Below are positions 37,302 through 46,356 of a stretch of 64,000 nt of DNA, in pieces. Source of the stretch: CAIODY01 sp046051225 (lineage in GTDB: Bacteria; Bacteroidota; Bacteroidia; Chitinophagales; CAIODY01); assembly GCA_046051225.1 (NCBI GenBank), contig JBJOOR010000012.1:48903-112902 (forward strand), given 5' to 3'. The notes beneath the pieces were generated by a model. The model saw only the letters and a list, made by a program, of their open reading frames with translations, had not been told where the DNA came from and did no database searches. The number at the start of each line of letters is the position of its first letter. Position 1 is the first letter of the stretch. A program made the translations under genes and the position numbers.

Positions 37302-39215
37302 CTATTTTGAGTGAAAAATCTCAAATGATTTATTCGTTTTTTGTTGTGTTGTTTTGTTCCAGAATTCAGCAACATAAAATCCATTTTCAAATTCCTTAAC
37401 ATTCATTGAATAATATTTATTCATCAAAAATGATTTCACTTTGTAGCCAGTTAATGAATAAATAGTTGTTTCAAAATTATCATTACTATTCGTTTCAAAA
37501 ATTAATTCAGAAGAAGATGGATTAGGATATAGATTTATTTCATTTACCAAGTCTAATTTTTCAACTCCTACCATATAATTTATTAATGGCAATGAAATAT
37601 ATGAAGTATAAATATTGCTGCAATAAACTGTATTAGCTGCAATTGCTGGATTTACTAAAGTATCTAAACTATTGTTTGGATAGGGTGCTTTTGCAGTGTT
37701 CATATTTCTATTAAATGCTGGATAATTTGATGATGAAACATCTAATCGTATTTTATGTCCAGCCAAAAAAGTGATACAACTTGCAGGCAATGTTATTGCA
37801 CAATCATAAATATTATTGGGTTGCAAATGCGCTGTATCGGCTGCTGTAAGCCCATTTCTGCACCGCATTCTATAAGCACCATGATTAACCAACATCGATT
37901 TTCCATCGGGGTATACATCACATAATCGTACATCAAAATCGGTATCCATTTTATCTGATGAAACTTTTAAATGTACCACAGCTTCGCCTTTCATTATTGC
38001 ATTTTGTGTAAGTATAGGGGTTGTAAACTTCAAAATATCATTTCTGTTTTCTACTACAATACTTTGGTCGTATGGCCCTTGATTCAAATCGCTTCGAAGT
38101 GTAGCGCCGCCAACAGTTGGCGATGGATTATTAGGGTCGTAATTATACGTTAATTTATCTGTTGCACTGGCAGCTAAAGTGTTTTGCAAATCGCCATTTT
38201 GATAACAATAAAAATTAATAGCGGTTGTATTAAAATTTGCTGAAGTATTAGTATTCCAATTGTTTTCGCCCATTTGGTAATACTGCACTGCGGCTGTATT
38301 ATTCCAAGCATTATTAATGTTTCGTAAATGATAATCAAAAAATAATAATGCTAACGAATCATCTACATCAACTGCATTAGGATAATTTAACTGACCTTGT
38401 AAGCTGCTACCCACCTGCGCTGTACCATGTCCGCCATGAACCCAAGGACCCATTAATAATTTATGTTGGTTGCGAACATTAGCAGGCGATTGCGTTTGTA
38501 ATTCATTAAAAAATGGCAACATGAATTGAATAGTATGATCGTACCAACCACCAATCATAAAGCATGGCACACGAATACTATCGGGATAATTATTAATTGA
38601 TTCAGCATAATTCCATGCAGCATCATGCGTTTGATGAGCCATCAGTGTAGGTTTTAAACCAAATCCTAAATTGTCTAATTGGTCTACATATTCAGTTCGA
38701 AGAACTCCATTTGGATAATATTCAACATAATCGTATTGCGGCGCAGCCACCAACGGACAAATACAAACCAAATGTGGCGGATTTGTTTTTGCTGTTTGAA
38801 ATTGCACTCTGCCCAAAGCCGATGGCCCCCATGTGCCTACTTTGCCATTGCTCCATGTTTGTTGAGCAATCCATTCTACACAGCTATGTCCGTCATTGCC
38901 CAAACTTGGCGCACCAGTATGTGCAGCGGCAGCCGAACCATAAAAGCCTCTCCAATCAACTACTACAATAATGTATTTGCTGCTATCAATATTTTTTGCA
39001 ATACCTAATGGCAAGCCTAATCTATAATTCAATCTATTATACGGTGTTTGAATTAAAATAACCGCCGCCTGCGATATGCCAGATGGAATGTAAATATCAG
39101 CCGCTAATTTTTTGCCATCGCTCATGGGTATTGAATCAACCAATGGCAAAAGCGGTTGCGAAAAAACCTGAAAAAAAGAAAATGCTAAACACAAAAACAA
39201 AATTATTTTTTTCAT
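37302..39215 (-). CDS. Secreted CocE/NonD-type hydrolase with T9SS tail
   Basis: The 637-residue product starts at 39215 with a Sec signal ending VFSQ; the 17 codons above it in frame are not needed. Residues about 25-300 form an alpha/beta hydrolase of the X-Pro dipeptidyl-peptidase/CocE class. The nucleophile Ser lies in GTWGPSALGRVQFQTA, the Asp in GGWYDHTIQ, and the His in LMGPWVHGGHG. A jelly-roll C-terminal domain follows (VHLKVSSDKMDTDFDVRL). The last 80 residues are a T9SS type A domain (NLYPNPSSSELIFETN). It is an exported esterase or peptidase, possibly for scavenging. Confidence 0.88.
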   Translation of the reverse strand: MKKIILFLCLAFSFFQVFSQPLLPLVDSIPMSDGKKLAADIYIPSGISQAAVILIQTPYNRLNYRLGLPLGIAKNIDSSKYIIVVVDWRGFYGSAAAAHTGAPSLGNDGHSCVEWIAQQTWSNGKVGTWGPSALGRVQFQTAKTNPPHLVCICPLVAAPQYDYVEYYPNGVLRTEYVDQLDNLGFGLKPTLMAHQTHDAAWNYAESINNYPDSIRVPCFMIGGWYDHTIQFMLPFFNELQTQSPANVRNQHKLLMGPWVHGGHGTAQVGSSLQGQLNYPNAVDVDDSLALLFFDYHLRNINNAWNNTAAVQYYQMGENNWNTNTSANFNTTAINFYCYQNGDLQNTLAASATDKLTYNYDPNNPSPTVGGATLRSDLNQGPYDQSIVVENRNDILKFTTPILTQNAIMKGEAVVHLKVSSDKMDTDFDVRLCDVYPDGKSMLVNHGAYRMRCRNGLTAADTAHLQPNNIYDCAITLPASCITFLAGHKIRLDVSSSNYPAFNRNMNTAKAPYPNNSLDTLVNPAIAANTVYCSNIYTSYISLPLINYMVGVEKLDLVNEINLYPNPSSSELIFETNSNDNFETTIYSLTGYKVKSFLMNKYYSMNVKEFENGFYVAEFWNKTTQQKTNKSFEIFHSK

Positions 39216-39284
39216 TGTATGATAATTTGAAAAGAAAGTTAGAAAGAAAAATAATAATAAAATCATTTAACTCGAAAAAGATAA

Positions 39285-39806
39285 TTAACGATGTTGGTCA
39301 ATTAATATAACATTACCATCTGGGTCGGTTGTCATAATACTTGCAGGGCCCGAAGTTTTTTCATCGGCTTCAACTGTTAATTTAATTTCTTTACTTTTTA
39401 ATTGTTGTTGAATTTTTCTAACATCGTCAAACGATTCAATGTTTTTAGCGTTCTCATCCCAACCTGGGTTAAAAGTTAAAATATTGCCTTTAAACATGCC
39501 TTGAAAAATCCCAATGAGCGAATTTTCATTTTTCATGATGAGATATTTTTTTTCTAAACCACCACCAAAAACTGTAAAGCCAAGTTTTTCATAAAATTGC
39601 TTTGAAACATTAAGGTCTTTTACATTCAAGCTAATCGAAAATGCTCCTAATTTCATATTACTTTCTTTATTAAGTTTAGTAATGTGTTCTGTTTGTACAA
39701 CAGTTGCTGTGTTGTTACAAGATTGTTTTGCAATCATTGTTTTACAAAAAAATCCAAAACAAAATGCTGCTGCAAATCCTATTATTATTAATGCTGTTTT
39801 TTTCAT
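39285..39806 (-). CDS. Membrane-anchored VOC (glyoxalase-like) protein
   Basis: The 173-residue product has an N-terminal hydrophobic segment (residues 4-22), probably a signal anchor or signal peptide. A linker follows, then a VOC fold from about residue 50: MKLGAFSISLNVKDLNVSKQFYEKLGFTVFGG, and the ending ASIMTTDPDGNVILIDQHR. Only one VOC repeat is present, so it would act as a dimer. Most VOC proteins are cytosolic, so an exported copy is unusual. An internal start at MKLGAFSI (about residue 51) would give the plain cytosolic family form; the choice is not certain. Confidence 0.75.
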   Translation of the reverse strand: MKKTALIIIGFAAAFCFGFFCKTMIAKQSCNNTATVVQTEHITKLNKESNMKLGAFSISLNVKDLNVSKQFYEKLGFTVFGGGLEKKYLIMKNENSLIGIFQGMFKGNILTFNPGWDENAKNIESFDDVRKIQQQLKSKEIKLTVEADEKTSGPASIMTTDPDGNVILIDQHR

Positions 39807-39918
39807 TTTAAAATTATTTATTGCTTATTGATGGTTTAAAGATATTCATTTTATGTTTTTTAAAAAATAAATTTGGCTACCACCAATCAAACCATTTTGT
39901 TTTTTGATTGAAGAAAAT

Positions 39919-40653
39919 TCACTTAGATAATATAGCTTGCAAAGGCAATACAGATATAGTTGGCTTCCGTTTTTTCTTAGTATTATTTAGTAAAATTTGA
40001 TTTTCATTTTCTGTTTTATCATTTGAAGTAAAAGGCATTATAATTTTTGATGGCATTTTTATTTTTTTGATAGTATCTATTACAAAAGCTGGTGTAATGG
40101 TATAAATGAATTGATTCAAAAAAGTTGAATCAAAAACAAAAAGATTATTTATCATAGGTACGCCTGATGTTATTATGTCACGACCAATAATTTCATAAGG
40201 ATTAATTGTTATCGATTTAAAAATAGAGTCATTCCAAACTAAACTGGAAACTACCAACGAATCTTTTTTGAGTAATGCTGATGAATCTATTTTTACAATG
40301 CTGGAATCTACCACCATTGCTACACTATCATTTTCTATTTTTGGTTTAGGATTAATGGAAGCACTTGCGCTCAAAAAATTTAACGACAATAACGAAGCAA
40401 AAAAATATTTCGCTGGTCGGTGTGTATTAGGTTGATGAATTGGGAAAAGATTTCTATTTAGTTGGGAGGTTTTAAAAGTGCCGCATTTGTTTTTATTGTT
40501 TTTAAAAAACGAAATAATTTCATCATCATCCATTGTAGTAAAATCAATTACTTCTTTCTGGCATGCCATGCAAAATTTGCCAAATTCTGTTGGCAACATA
40601 TTATCTCTATTTTCCTCACATGGATTTTTTATTTGTATGCTAAATCGTTTCAT
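39919..40653 (-). CDS. Unknown protein with N-terminal Cys-rich motif
   Basis: The 244-residue protein starts with IKNPCEENRDNMLPTEFGKFC followed at once by MACQKEVIDFTTMDDDEIISFF, and later KCGTFKTSQLNRN. This Cys-x-x-Cys pattern recurs at the N-terminus of otherwise different Bacteroidota proteins. A hydrophobic segment lies near residues 83-97. The C-terminal half is Ser/Asp/Lys-rich with no domain I recognise. The four Cys may bind a metal or form disulfides. Function is unknown. It stands alone, with no clear promoter or terminator. Confidence 0.65.
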   Translation of the reverse strand: MKRFSIQIKNPCEENRDNMLPTEFGKFCMACQKEVIDFTTMDDDEIISFFKNNKNKCGTFKTSQLNRNLFPIHQPNTHRPAKYFFASLLSLNFLSASASINPKPKIENDSVAMVVDSSIVKIDSSALLKKDSLVVSSLVWNDSIFKSITINPYEIIGRDIITSGVPMINNLFVFDSTFLNQFIYTITPAFVIDTIKKIKMPSKIIMPFTSNDKTENENQILLNNTKKKRKPTISVLPLQAILSK

Positions 40654-40873
40654 AAATATTTTAGGTGATGATGAAACGAAAAGATGGAGGGTTTTAGTGT
40701 GTTAGATATTTACTACAGATTAATTATCTTCAATTCTTTATTAAAGTATGCTAACAAAAATTTAGAAATAAAATAATTTAAATAATAGTGATTTGGGATT
40801 CTAAAAAATGTACATAGTATGAATGATAAATGATTACTAACTTTACATGCTTTAATCATTAAATTTAAGGAAT

Positions 40874-41539
40874 ATGAAATTACCAGTTGTATTAATTGTT
40901 ATTGGTATAGTAATTACTTTAGTTGGATTCATTTGGGGTTTTAAAGTGTTAAAGCCGATTCATTTGAATCTTTTTTCAGTTGCAATTGTGGTTCTTTTTA
41001 CCCTTATAGGAGGAGCTTCAAAATGGTTAATGGATATTAGTTCTTCAGTGAAATCTGATAAAATTTTAAATTTCAGTCAAGCAACTGCAAAGCAAACTGA
41101 AGAAGTTTATTCGAAAATGACTGGAGGGAAAAGTTATTGTTTAATAGATCCTACTTTCGAAATGAATACAAATACACCTACTTTTAGTTTAAGAGTAGAA
41201 GGGGTTGATTCGTTGAAAAATATTCAAATTTCGATTGAAGATGAAGGTAGAAGAGAGTTTATTATGAATAATTTAGGCGAAAAGAACAAGGATAAACTGA
41301 ATGAAATAATTAAACAAACACAACTCAGTTTTTTTATTCCAGTTATTTATCCAATGACATTAGTATCATTAAATATTCCATTCGACATTAATCAGAAAAG
41401 TATCCGGATGAGAATTTGGATCAATCTTGATAATGGAAATTTATTCGAAATAATTGAGGCTAATAACTTTAGAGATGCGGAACTGCGTAAAGTTAAACTT
41501 CAATTAAAACGAGGTAATATCATTCTAAAAGATATTTGA
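40874..41539 (+). CDS. Unknown inner membrane protein
   Basis: The 221-residue protein has two transmembrane helices (residues about 4-24 and 34-53), then a soluble domain of about 165 residues of mixed alpha/beta character. I recognise no family. The topology, two helices then a soluble tail, is seen in small membrane sensors and effectors but proves nothing. Its stop overlaps a TTG-started extension of the next frame but not the real next start. Confidence 0.6.
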   Translation: MKLPVVLIVIGIVITLVGFIWGFKVLKPIHLNLFSVAIVVLFTLIGGASKWLMDISSSVKSDKILNFSQATAKQTEEVYSKMTGGKSYCLIDPTFEMNTNTPTFSLRVEGVDSLKNIQISIEDEGRREFIMNNLGEKNKDKLNEIIKQTQLSFFIPVIYPMTLVSLNIPFDINQKSIRMRIWINLDNGNLFEIIEANNFRDAELRKVKLQLKRGNIILKDI

Positions 41540-41607
41540 AATATATTCATACTTCTTTTGCTTGTTTTAATACGTTGTTATTGCACATAACAAATAAAAA
41601 AACACCC

Positions 41608-41910
41608 ATGATTTACATCACTCAACTAATTTATATCAAGCCCAATCAAGAAACTATTTTCAATCAATTTGAAGCCATTGCCATTCCAATAATTTCAAAT
41701 TATAATGGTAAATTAATGCTGCGAATACGCCCCGATAAGCATTCTATCATTGATGCCACAATTGAACAACCTTACGAAATTCATTTGATTAGTTTTGAAT
41801 CGGAAAATGATTTTGAAAAATTTATGCACGATGAGGAACGAAAAAAGTTTCTACATTTGAAGGAACAAGCCATTCAAACATCTATTTTGATAAAAGGCGC
41901 AACCTTATAA
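41608..41910 (+). CDS. DUF1330 family protein
   Basis: From the ATG at 41608 the product is 100 residues with the ferredoxin-like DUF1330 pattern: MIYITQLIYIKPNQETIFNQFE, then YEIHLISFESENDFEKFM and ERKKFLHLKEQA. Twenty-four codons upstream are open but begin inside the previous gene, so the later ATG is preferred. DUF1330 proteins are dimeric alpha+beta barrels of unknown role, related to monooxygenase-like folds. It lies 6 bp before uvrB and is probably cotranscribed. Confidence 0.75.
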   Translation: MIYITQLIYIKPNQETIFNQFEAIAIPIISNYNGKLMLRIRPDKHSIIDATIEQPYEIHLISFESENDFEKFMHDEERKKFLHLKEQAIQTSILIKGATL

Positions 41911-41916
41911 TTTTAA

Positions 41917-43944
41917 ATGCCATTTAATTTAACTACACATTATACGCCTGCTGGCGACCAACCTGAAGCCATTCGCCAATTGGTACATGGCGTAAATGCA
42001 CAAGAGAAAGCACAGCTTTTATTAGGTGTTACAGGCTCGGGAAAAACTTTCACGATGGCGAATGTGATTCAGCAAACGCAACGCCCAACACTGATTTTAA
42101 CCCACAATAAAACATTGGTGGCACAATTGTATGGCGAATTCAAACAGTTTTTTCCTGATAATGCGGTGGAATATTTTGTGAGTTATTACGATTACTATCA
42201 ACCCGAAGCCTTTATTCCTACTACAAATACGTACATCGAGAAAGATTTAGCCATTAATGAAGAATTGGAAAAATTGCGTTTGAGTACCACCTCAACTTTG
42301 TTGAGTGGCAGACGTGATGTAATTGTGGTTGCATCCGTAAGTTGTATTTATGGATTGGGAAATCCTGCGGAAACAAAGAACAATATTATTCGATTGGTTC
42401 AAGGACAAAAAATTGCTCGAAACCGTTTATTATACTCATTTGTAGATGCTTTGTATTCACGAACTGAAATTGATTTTCGCAGAGGAACTTTTCGTGTAAA
42501 AGGCGATACGGTTGATATTTATCCAGCGTATGCTGATGTGGCTTATCGCATCACTTTCTTTGGCGATGAAATAGAAGAAATTGAAACGATAGAAGTGGAA
42601 AGTGGCAAGCGAATTACGAAAGTAGATTCGATGGCAATTTTTCCTGCCAACATGTACATCGCTCCCAAAGAGCATTTCACCGAAATCATTCATGAAATTC
42701 AAGACGAATTAAAACTCACTTTTGATTATTACGAAAGCATTGGCAAATATCAAGAAGCAAAAAGATTAAGCGAACGAGTGAATTATGATTTAGAAATGAT
42801 TCGTGAATTGGGCTACTGTAGCGGCATTGAGAACTACTCAAGATTTTTGGATAGAAGAAAACCCGGCGACAGACCATTCTGTTTGTTAGATTATTTCCCT
42901 AATGATTATTTAATGATTGTAGATGAAAGCCATGTAACCATGCCGCAAATTGGTGCGATGTATGGTGGCGATAGAAGCAGAAAAGTGAATTTGGTGGATT
43001 ATGGATTTCGTTTGCCATCGGCTTTAGATAATCGTCCATTGAATAAAAATGAGTTTATGAATTTGCTCAACCAAGTGGTGTATGTGAGTGCAACGCCTGG
43101 CGATTTTGAATTGGAACAAACCGAAGGTGTAGTGGTGGAGCAGGTTGTACGCCCAACTGGATTGCTTGACCCACCAATTGAAGTTCGCCCTGTGTTAAAT
43201 CAAATTGATGATTTGCTGAATGAAATTGAAATTAGAGTTCATAAAAATGAGAGAGTTTTGGTAACTACTTTAACCAAAAGAATGGCGGAAGAATTAGCCC
43301 GATATTTTGCTCGATTGGATGTGAAATGCAAATACATTCACAGCGAAATTGATACGCTTGAACGAGTTGAGATTCTTCGTGAATTACGCATGGGTGTGTT
43401 TGATGTTTTGATTGGTGTGAACTTATTAAGAGAAGGTTTGGATTTGCCCGAAGTTTCGTTAGTGGCTATTTTAGATGCCGATAAAGAAGGTTTTTTGCGC
43501 AATGTTCGTTCGCTGACACAAACCGCTGGTAGAGCGGCTCGTAACAGCAATGGCTTGGTAATTTTTTATGCTGATAAAATAACCAAGAGCATGCAAATGA
43601 CGATGGATGAAACTCAACGAAGAAGAGAAAAACAAATTGCTTATAACACTTTGCATGGCATTACACCAACCACAATTATTCGCAGCACCGATTCCATTTT
43701 CAAACAAGATACCCACGAAAACAGTAGCTACAAAGGCACTTCGTATTATGTTGAACCCGAAGGCATTGAACAACAAATGGCTGCCGACCCTGTTACAGAA
43801 TATTTGAGCAAACCACAATTAGAAAAATTGATTGAAAGCACTAAAGCGAAAATGAACAAAGCCGCCAAAGACACCGACTTTATGGAAGCTGCACGATTAA
43901 GAGATGAAATGTTTGTGTTGCAGAATAAGTTGAAGGAGTTGTGA
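41917..43944 (+). CDS. uvrB: Excinuclease ABC subunit B
   Basis: UvrB is the helicase-like damage verifier of nucleotide excision repair; it is loaded by UvrA and recruits UvrC. The 675-residue protein has Walker A LGVTGSGKTFTMANVI near residue 38, the beta-hairpin YYDYYQPEAFIPTTNTYIEK, Walker B MIVDESHVTMPQ, and motif VI QTAGRAARNSNGLVI. The C-terminal UVR domain (LEKLIESTKAKMNKAAKDTDFMEAARLRDEM) that binds UvrC is intact. It is somewhat richer in G/C than most neighbours. Confidence 0.96.
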   Translation: MPFNLTTHYTPAGDQPEAIRQLVHGVNAQEKAQLLLGVTGSGKTFTMANVIQQTQRPTLILTHNKTLVAQLYGEFKQFFPDNAVEYFVSYYDYYQPEAFIPTTNTYIEKDLAINEELEKLRLSTTSTLLSGRRDVIVVASVSCIYGLGNPAETKNNIIRLVQGQKIARNRLLYSFVDALYSRTEIDFRRGTFRVKGDTVDIYPAYADVAYRITFFGDEIEEIETIEVESGKRITKVDSMAIFPANMYIAPKEHFTEIIHEIQDELKLTFDYYESIGKYQEAKRLSERVNYDLEMIRELGYCSGIENYSRFLDRRKPGDRPFCLLDYFPNDYLMIVDESHVTMPQIGAMYGGDRSRKVNLVDYGFRLPSALDNRPLNKNEFMNLLNQVVYVSATPGDFELEQTEGVVVEQVVRPTGLLDPPIEVRPVLNQIDDLLNEIEIRVHKNERVLVTTLTKRMAEELARYFARLDVKCKYIHSEIDTLERVEILRELRMGVFDVLIGVNLLREGLDLPEVSLVAILDADKEGFLRNVRSLTQTAGRAARNSNGLVIFYADKITKSMQMTMDETQRRREKQIAYNTLHGITPTTIIRSTDSIFKQDTHENSSYKGTSYYVEPEGIEQQMAADPVTEYLSKPQLEKLIESTKAKMNKAAKDTDFMEAARLRDEMFVLQNKLKEL

Positions 43945-43976
43945 TTTAGTCACGAATGCACTAATAAATTTTTGAA

Positions 43977-44552
43977 ATGAAAAAGCAAAAAATATTTTTT
44001 ATTGCCAGCCTAATTTTTGTGTTATTAAGCCTAATTTGTTTTGCTTCAAATAAGATTTCACTCAATCATAAAATTTTCAGAAGCGGACCAATGATTAATT
44101 CAGCTAAACTTGAAATCCTTACTCCATGCGATTGTTGTGCAGGGTTATTTATTTTTATTTCTGATTCTGAATTTGTCAAAACTTCATTGTGTTTGAATGG
44201 AGATGTTTATTCGAAAGGAAAATACAAAATCTTTTCTTCCAATATTGAATTTGATTTTTCGGGTGAATCTGTAACAAAGATTGATAAAATGATTTTAACA
44301 GGTGATACAACAGCATGGAATAAAGACACAATTTTTTTTGAAAAAATTAAACCAACTGCTGAAAAGAGAGCAATTGTTTTTTTGAAAAGCAAAATGATTT
44401 TAGCGATTGATTACGAACCAACTAATCATGACCCGATGGACAAAAGTCATTTTAATTATGCAATGGAAATTGATTGGATAAAATATGATGCTGAAATTGC
44501 GGAATTGAGAAAGGATGGAATTTTTAAACAGTTGAAATTATCATTAAAGTAA
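43977..44552 (+). CDS. Unknown protein with N-terminal signal or anchor
   Basis: The 191-residue protein has a hydrophobic N-terminus (residues 5-24). A CDCCAG cluster lies near residue 51, and a beta-rich middle follows. I recognise no family. The Cys cluster could bind metal, which is speculation. It lies 32 bp after uvrB and may be read from the same transcript. The REPIN-like element begins 6 bp after its stop. Confidence 0.6.
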   Translation: MKKQKIFFIASLIFVLLSLICFASNKISLNHKIFRSGPMINSAKLEILTPCDCCAGLFIFISDSEFVKTSLCLNGDVYSKGKYKIFSSNIEFDFSGESVTKIDKMILTGDTTAWNKDTIFFEKIKPTAEKRAIVFLKSKMILAIDYEPTNHDPMDKSHFNYAMEIDWIKYDAEIAELRKDGIFKQLKLSLK

Positions 44553-44557
44553 ACCCC

Positions 44558-44682
44558 GACAAGCGTAGTCTCTGACTACGCTTAGCCTGAAAGCAATCTA
44601 TGATTGCGATAGTTATCAATTTGTACGAAAAAAAAATCGAAGATTTTATTCAGTAGAATCGTAGTCGGAGACTACGCTTGTC
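44558..44682. mobile_element. REPIN/MITE-like element, 125 bp
   Basis: The ends are 23-bp inverted repeats with one mismatch. Left is GACAAGCGTAGTC continuing to 44580; right is its complement at 44660-44682. Each end is itself a small palindrome (CGTAGT...ACTACG). An inner hairpin GCAATC/GATTGC lies at about 44593-44607. This paired-REP form is a REPIN or a MITE. No transposase is nearby, so it would be moved in trans. Confidence 0.8.
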
Positions 44683-44738
44683 ATTCAGCATAACTGATGC
44701 AAAAAAAGTCTTTTAAACAACTTCCTAACTCACTCATT

Positions 44739-44762
44739 AACTATTGAAACCAAATAACCAAA
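44739..44762 (+). repeat. Left direct repeat flanking the 215-aa gene
   Basis: The sequence starts AACTATTGAAACC and ends ATAACCAAA. It matches 45462-45487 apart from a 2-nt insertion and has 22 identical bases. Confidence 0.65.
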
Positions 44763-44790
44763 CTATCGTATAAAAAGGAAAATTTGAGTT

Positions 44791-45438
44791 ATGATAGTTC
44801 CATCCATGACTTTACACGAAATCAGGAAAGCACTGGTTTACGATTATGAGCATGAAGTTCATGCACGAATGAAAGCCGATGAAATTATTGCCAAAGGAAA
44901 ATGGATTCGAGGTGGCAGAAAAGATTTTGTCGAAACCAATTCATTCATCACCAACACCCGAAACAAATGGCGCATTATTGTAAATTGCAATAAAGGGAAT
45001 GTATCAACCAATGCTTACGTTATTTCCTACAATGAAATTGGTATTACCGCATCGCACTTTCTTTTTGGAAGAGAGACCGAACATTTAATGCACTTCAACA
45101 CTCATTTTTTCAAACGCTACAAAGAGCGGTTGAAAATTAATCTTGATAAACCTGAAGACTTGGTAAAATATTTTTTCCGTCATAACCTTGTTATGCTTCC
45201 ATCTTATTTCCCTATGGACGATGGTGCACAGCAACTCTTTTGCTGTTTAGATGGTGGTATAGGATTGGGTAAATACTACGAAGAAGAAAGTATTCATGAG
45301 TTCAAAACATTTGTTGATAACAGTTTGCTGCACAATAACCAAAAAGAGCAAATTCAAAAAATATGGATAGAAACAATTGCCGAATTAACTGATGAATTTA
45401 ACAGGCGAATAAAAAAAATGAGCGGAAAGGGAGGGTAG
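44791..45438 (+). CDS. Unknown 215-aa protein between direct repeats
   Basis: I do not recognise this family. The protein has a basic N-terminal helix (residues 5-45), then a beta-rich stretch IVNCNKGNVSTNAYVISYNEIG. A His/Phe-rich segment HFLFGRETEHLMHFNTHFFKRYKERL at about residues 90-115 follows, and an acidic helical C-terminus. The TEHLMHFNTHFF stretch has spaced His residues that could bind metal, but it is not a known motif. A Shine-Dalgarno-like AAAAGGAA precedes the ATG. The gene lies between near-identical 24-26-nt direct repeats and next to a REPIN-like element, which suggests acquisition as a unit. Confidence 0.65.
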   Translation: MIVPSMTLHEIRKALVYDYEHEVHARMKADEIIAKGKWIRGGRKDFVETNSFITNTRNKWRIIVNCNKGNVSTNAYVISYNEIGITASHFLFGRETEHLMHFNTHFFKRYKERLKINLDKPEDLVKYFFRHNLVMLPSYFPMDDGAQQLFCCLDGGIGLGKYYEEESIHEFKTFVDNSLLHNNQKEQIQKIWIETIAELTDEFNRRIKKMSGKGG

Positions 45439-45461
45439 CAAATTCATTTAAAAGATGTAAC

Positions 45462-45487
45462 AACTATTGAAACCATGCATAACCAAA
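45462..45487 (+). repeat. Right direct repeat flanking the 215-aa gene
   Basis: Second copy of the repeat at 44739, with ATGC in place of AA in the middle. Confidence 0.65.
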
Positions 45488-45524
45488 GATGCTCTTAATA
45501 CTTTTTATGAGTGTATAATTGCAT

Positions 45525-45556
45525 AAAAAAAAGCGCATTAATTTGATGCGCTTTTT
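45525..45556 (+). terminator. Bidirectional terminator before the PhnA-like gene
   Basis: Stem AAAAAGCGCAT/ATGCGCTTTTT lies between the 215-residue gene and the convergent PhnA-like gene. Confidence 0.88.
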
Positions 45557-45571
45557 CATTTTTTTTGAAAA

Positions 45572-46153
45572 TTATACGGTAGATTTTCTTACAAATTTGG
45601 TAAGTATTACAATTACATCGCCTTCAATTTTACCTTCAATTTGTTCGGCATTATCAGCCACTAATTTTATTTTTCTTACAATAGTTCCTTTAGGTGCAAT
45701 AAAATTTGCTCCTTTTACATTTAAGTTTTGTGTAAGTATGATCGTATCGCCGCTTGCCAATACAATGCCATAAGCATCTTTATGAATTATTTTCGAAGCT
45801 TCTATTTCATCTTCGGCATTTGCCCAATTAATTATAGCTTCATCTAAAACTACTGATTCTAATGCCTCCAAAGCCCATTCTTCTGCTTTCAGCTTATTTA
45901 ATATTTTATAAGATAAGGCTTGTACTGCTGGCACTTCGCTCCAAATACTACCTGTTAAACAGCGCCAATAGTTTGTATCTTCATAATTTGAAGATTGAAT
46001 TGGTGTAATACAATTTGAACACAATGCCACTTCATTATCAATCGAATCATTGTTTTTAGGTGGAACGGCATAAGCTTGTAAGTTTTCATCCTGTTCGCTA
46101 CATAATTCGCAAGCATTGTTGCATCTGGTTTTAAGAGTATTGTTTATTGGCAT
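45572..46153 (-). CDS. PhnA-like zinc-ribbon protein
   Basis: From the ATG at 46153 the product is 193 residues; five more codons are open above, but they lie in the promoter. An N-terminal zinc ribbon (CNNACELC...LCSNCI) is followed by a central part. The C-terminal PhnA/YjdM domain is clear: HKDAYGIVLASGDTIILTQNLNVKGANFIAPKGT, then KIKLVADNAEQIEGKIEGDV and FVRKS. Despite the old name, this family's link to phosphonate use is doubtful and its role is unknown. The -7 box TATCTTTG ends only 4 nt before the ATG, suggesting a leaderless or nearly leaderless mRNA. Confidence 0.85.
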   Translation of the reverse strand: MPINNTLKTRCNNACELCSEQDENLQAYAVPPKNNDSIDNEVALCSNCITPIQSSNYEDTNYWRCLTGSIWSEVPAVQALSYKILNKLKAEEWALEALESVVLDEAIINWANAEDEIEASKIIHKDAYGIVLASGDTIILTQNLNVKGANFIAPKGTIVRKIKLVADNAEQIEGKIEGDVIVILTKFVRKSTV

Positions 46154-46157
46154 GCAG

Positions 46158-46165
46158 CAAAGATA
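46158..46165 (-). promoter_or_regulatory. -7 box TATCTTTG of the PhnA-like gene
   Basis: The minus strand reads TATCTTTG four nt before the ATG at 46153. Transcription starting 6-7 nt past the box would give a leaderless mRNA, or an adjacent later start is used. Confidence 0.45.
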
Positions 46166-46356
46166 CAAAATGCAATGAAGGTTTTTTTTGTAGATTTTTT
46201 ATATCAATAAACAAAAAAGCATTGAATTTTTTTCGAGATTTTCCCTCAATTTCTTTTTCATTCTGTTGTTTATTTTATCGTTTCGGTATAGCTAAAATGG
46301 TAAGTAATATCTCTTGTTAACCATTAATGATAATGCTTTTTTTGTATTGCCTTGTT

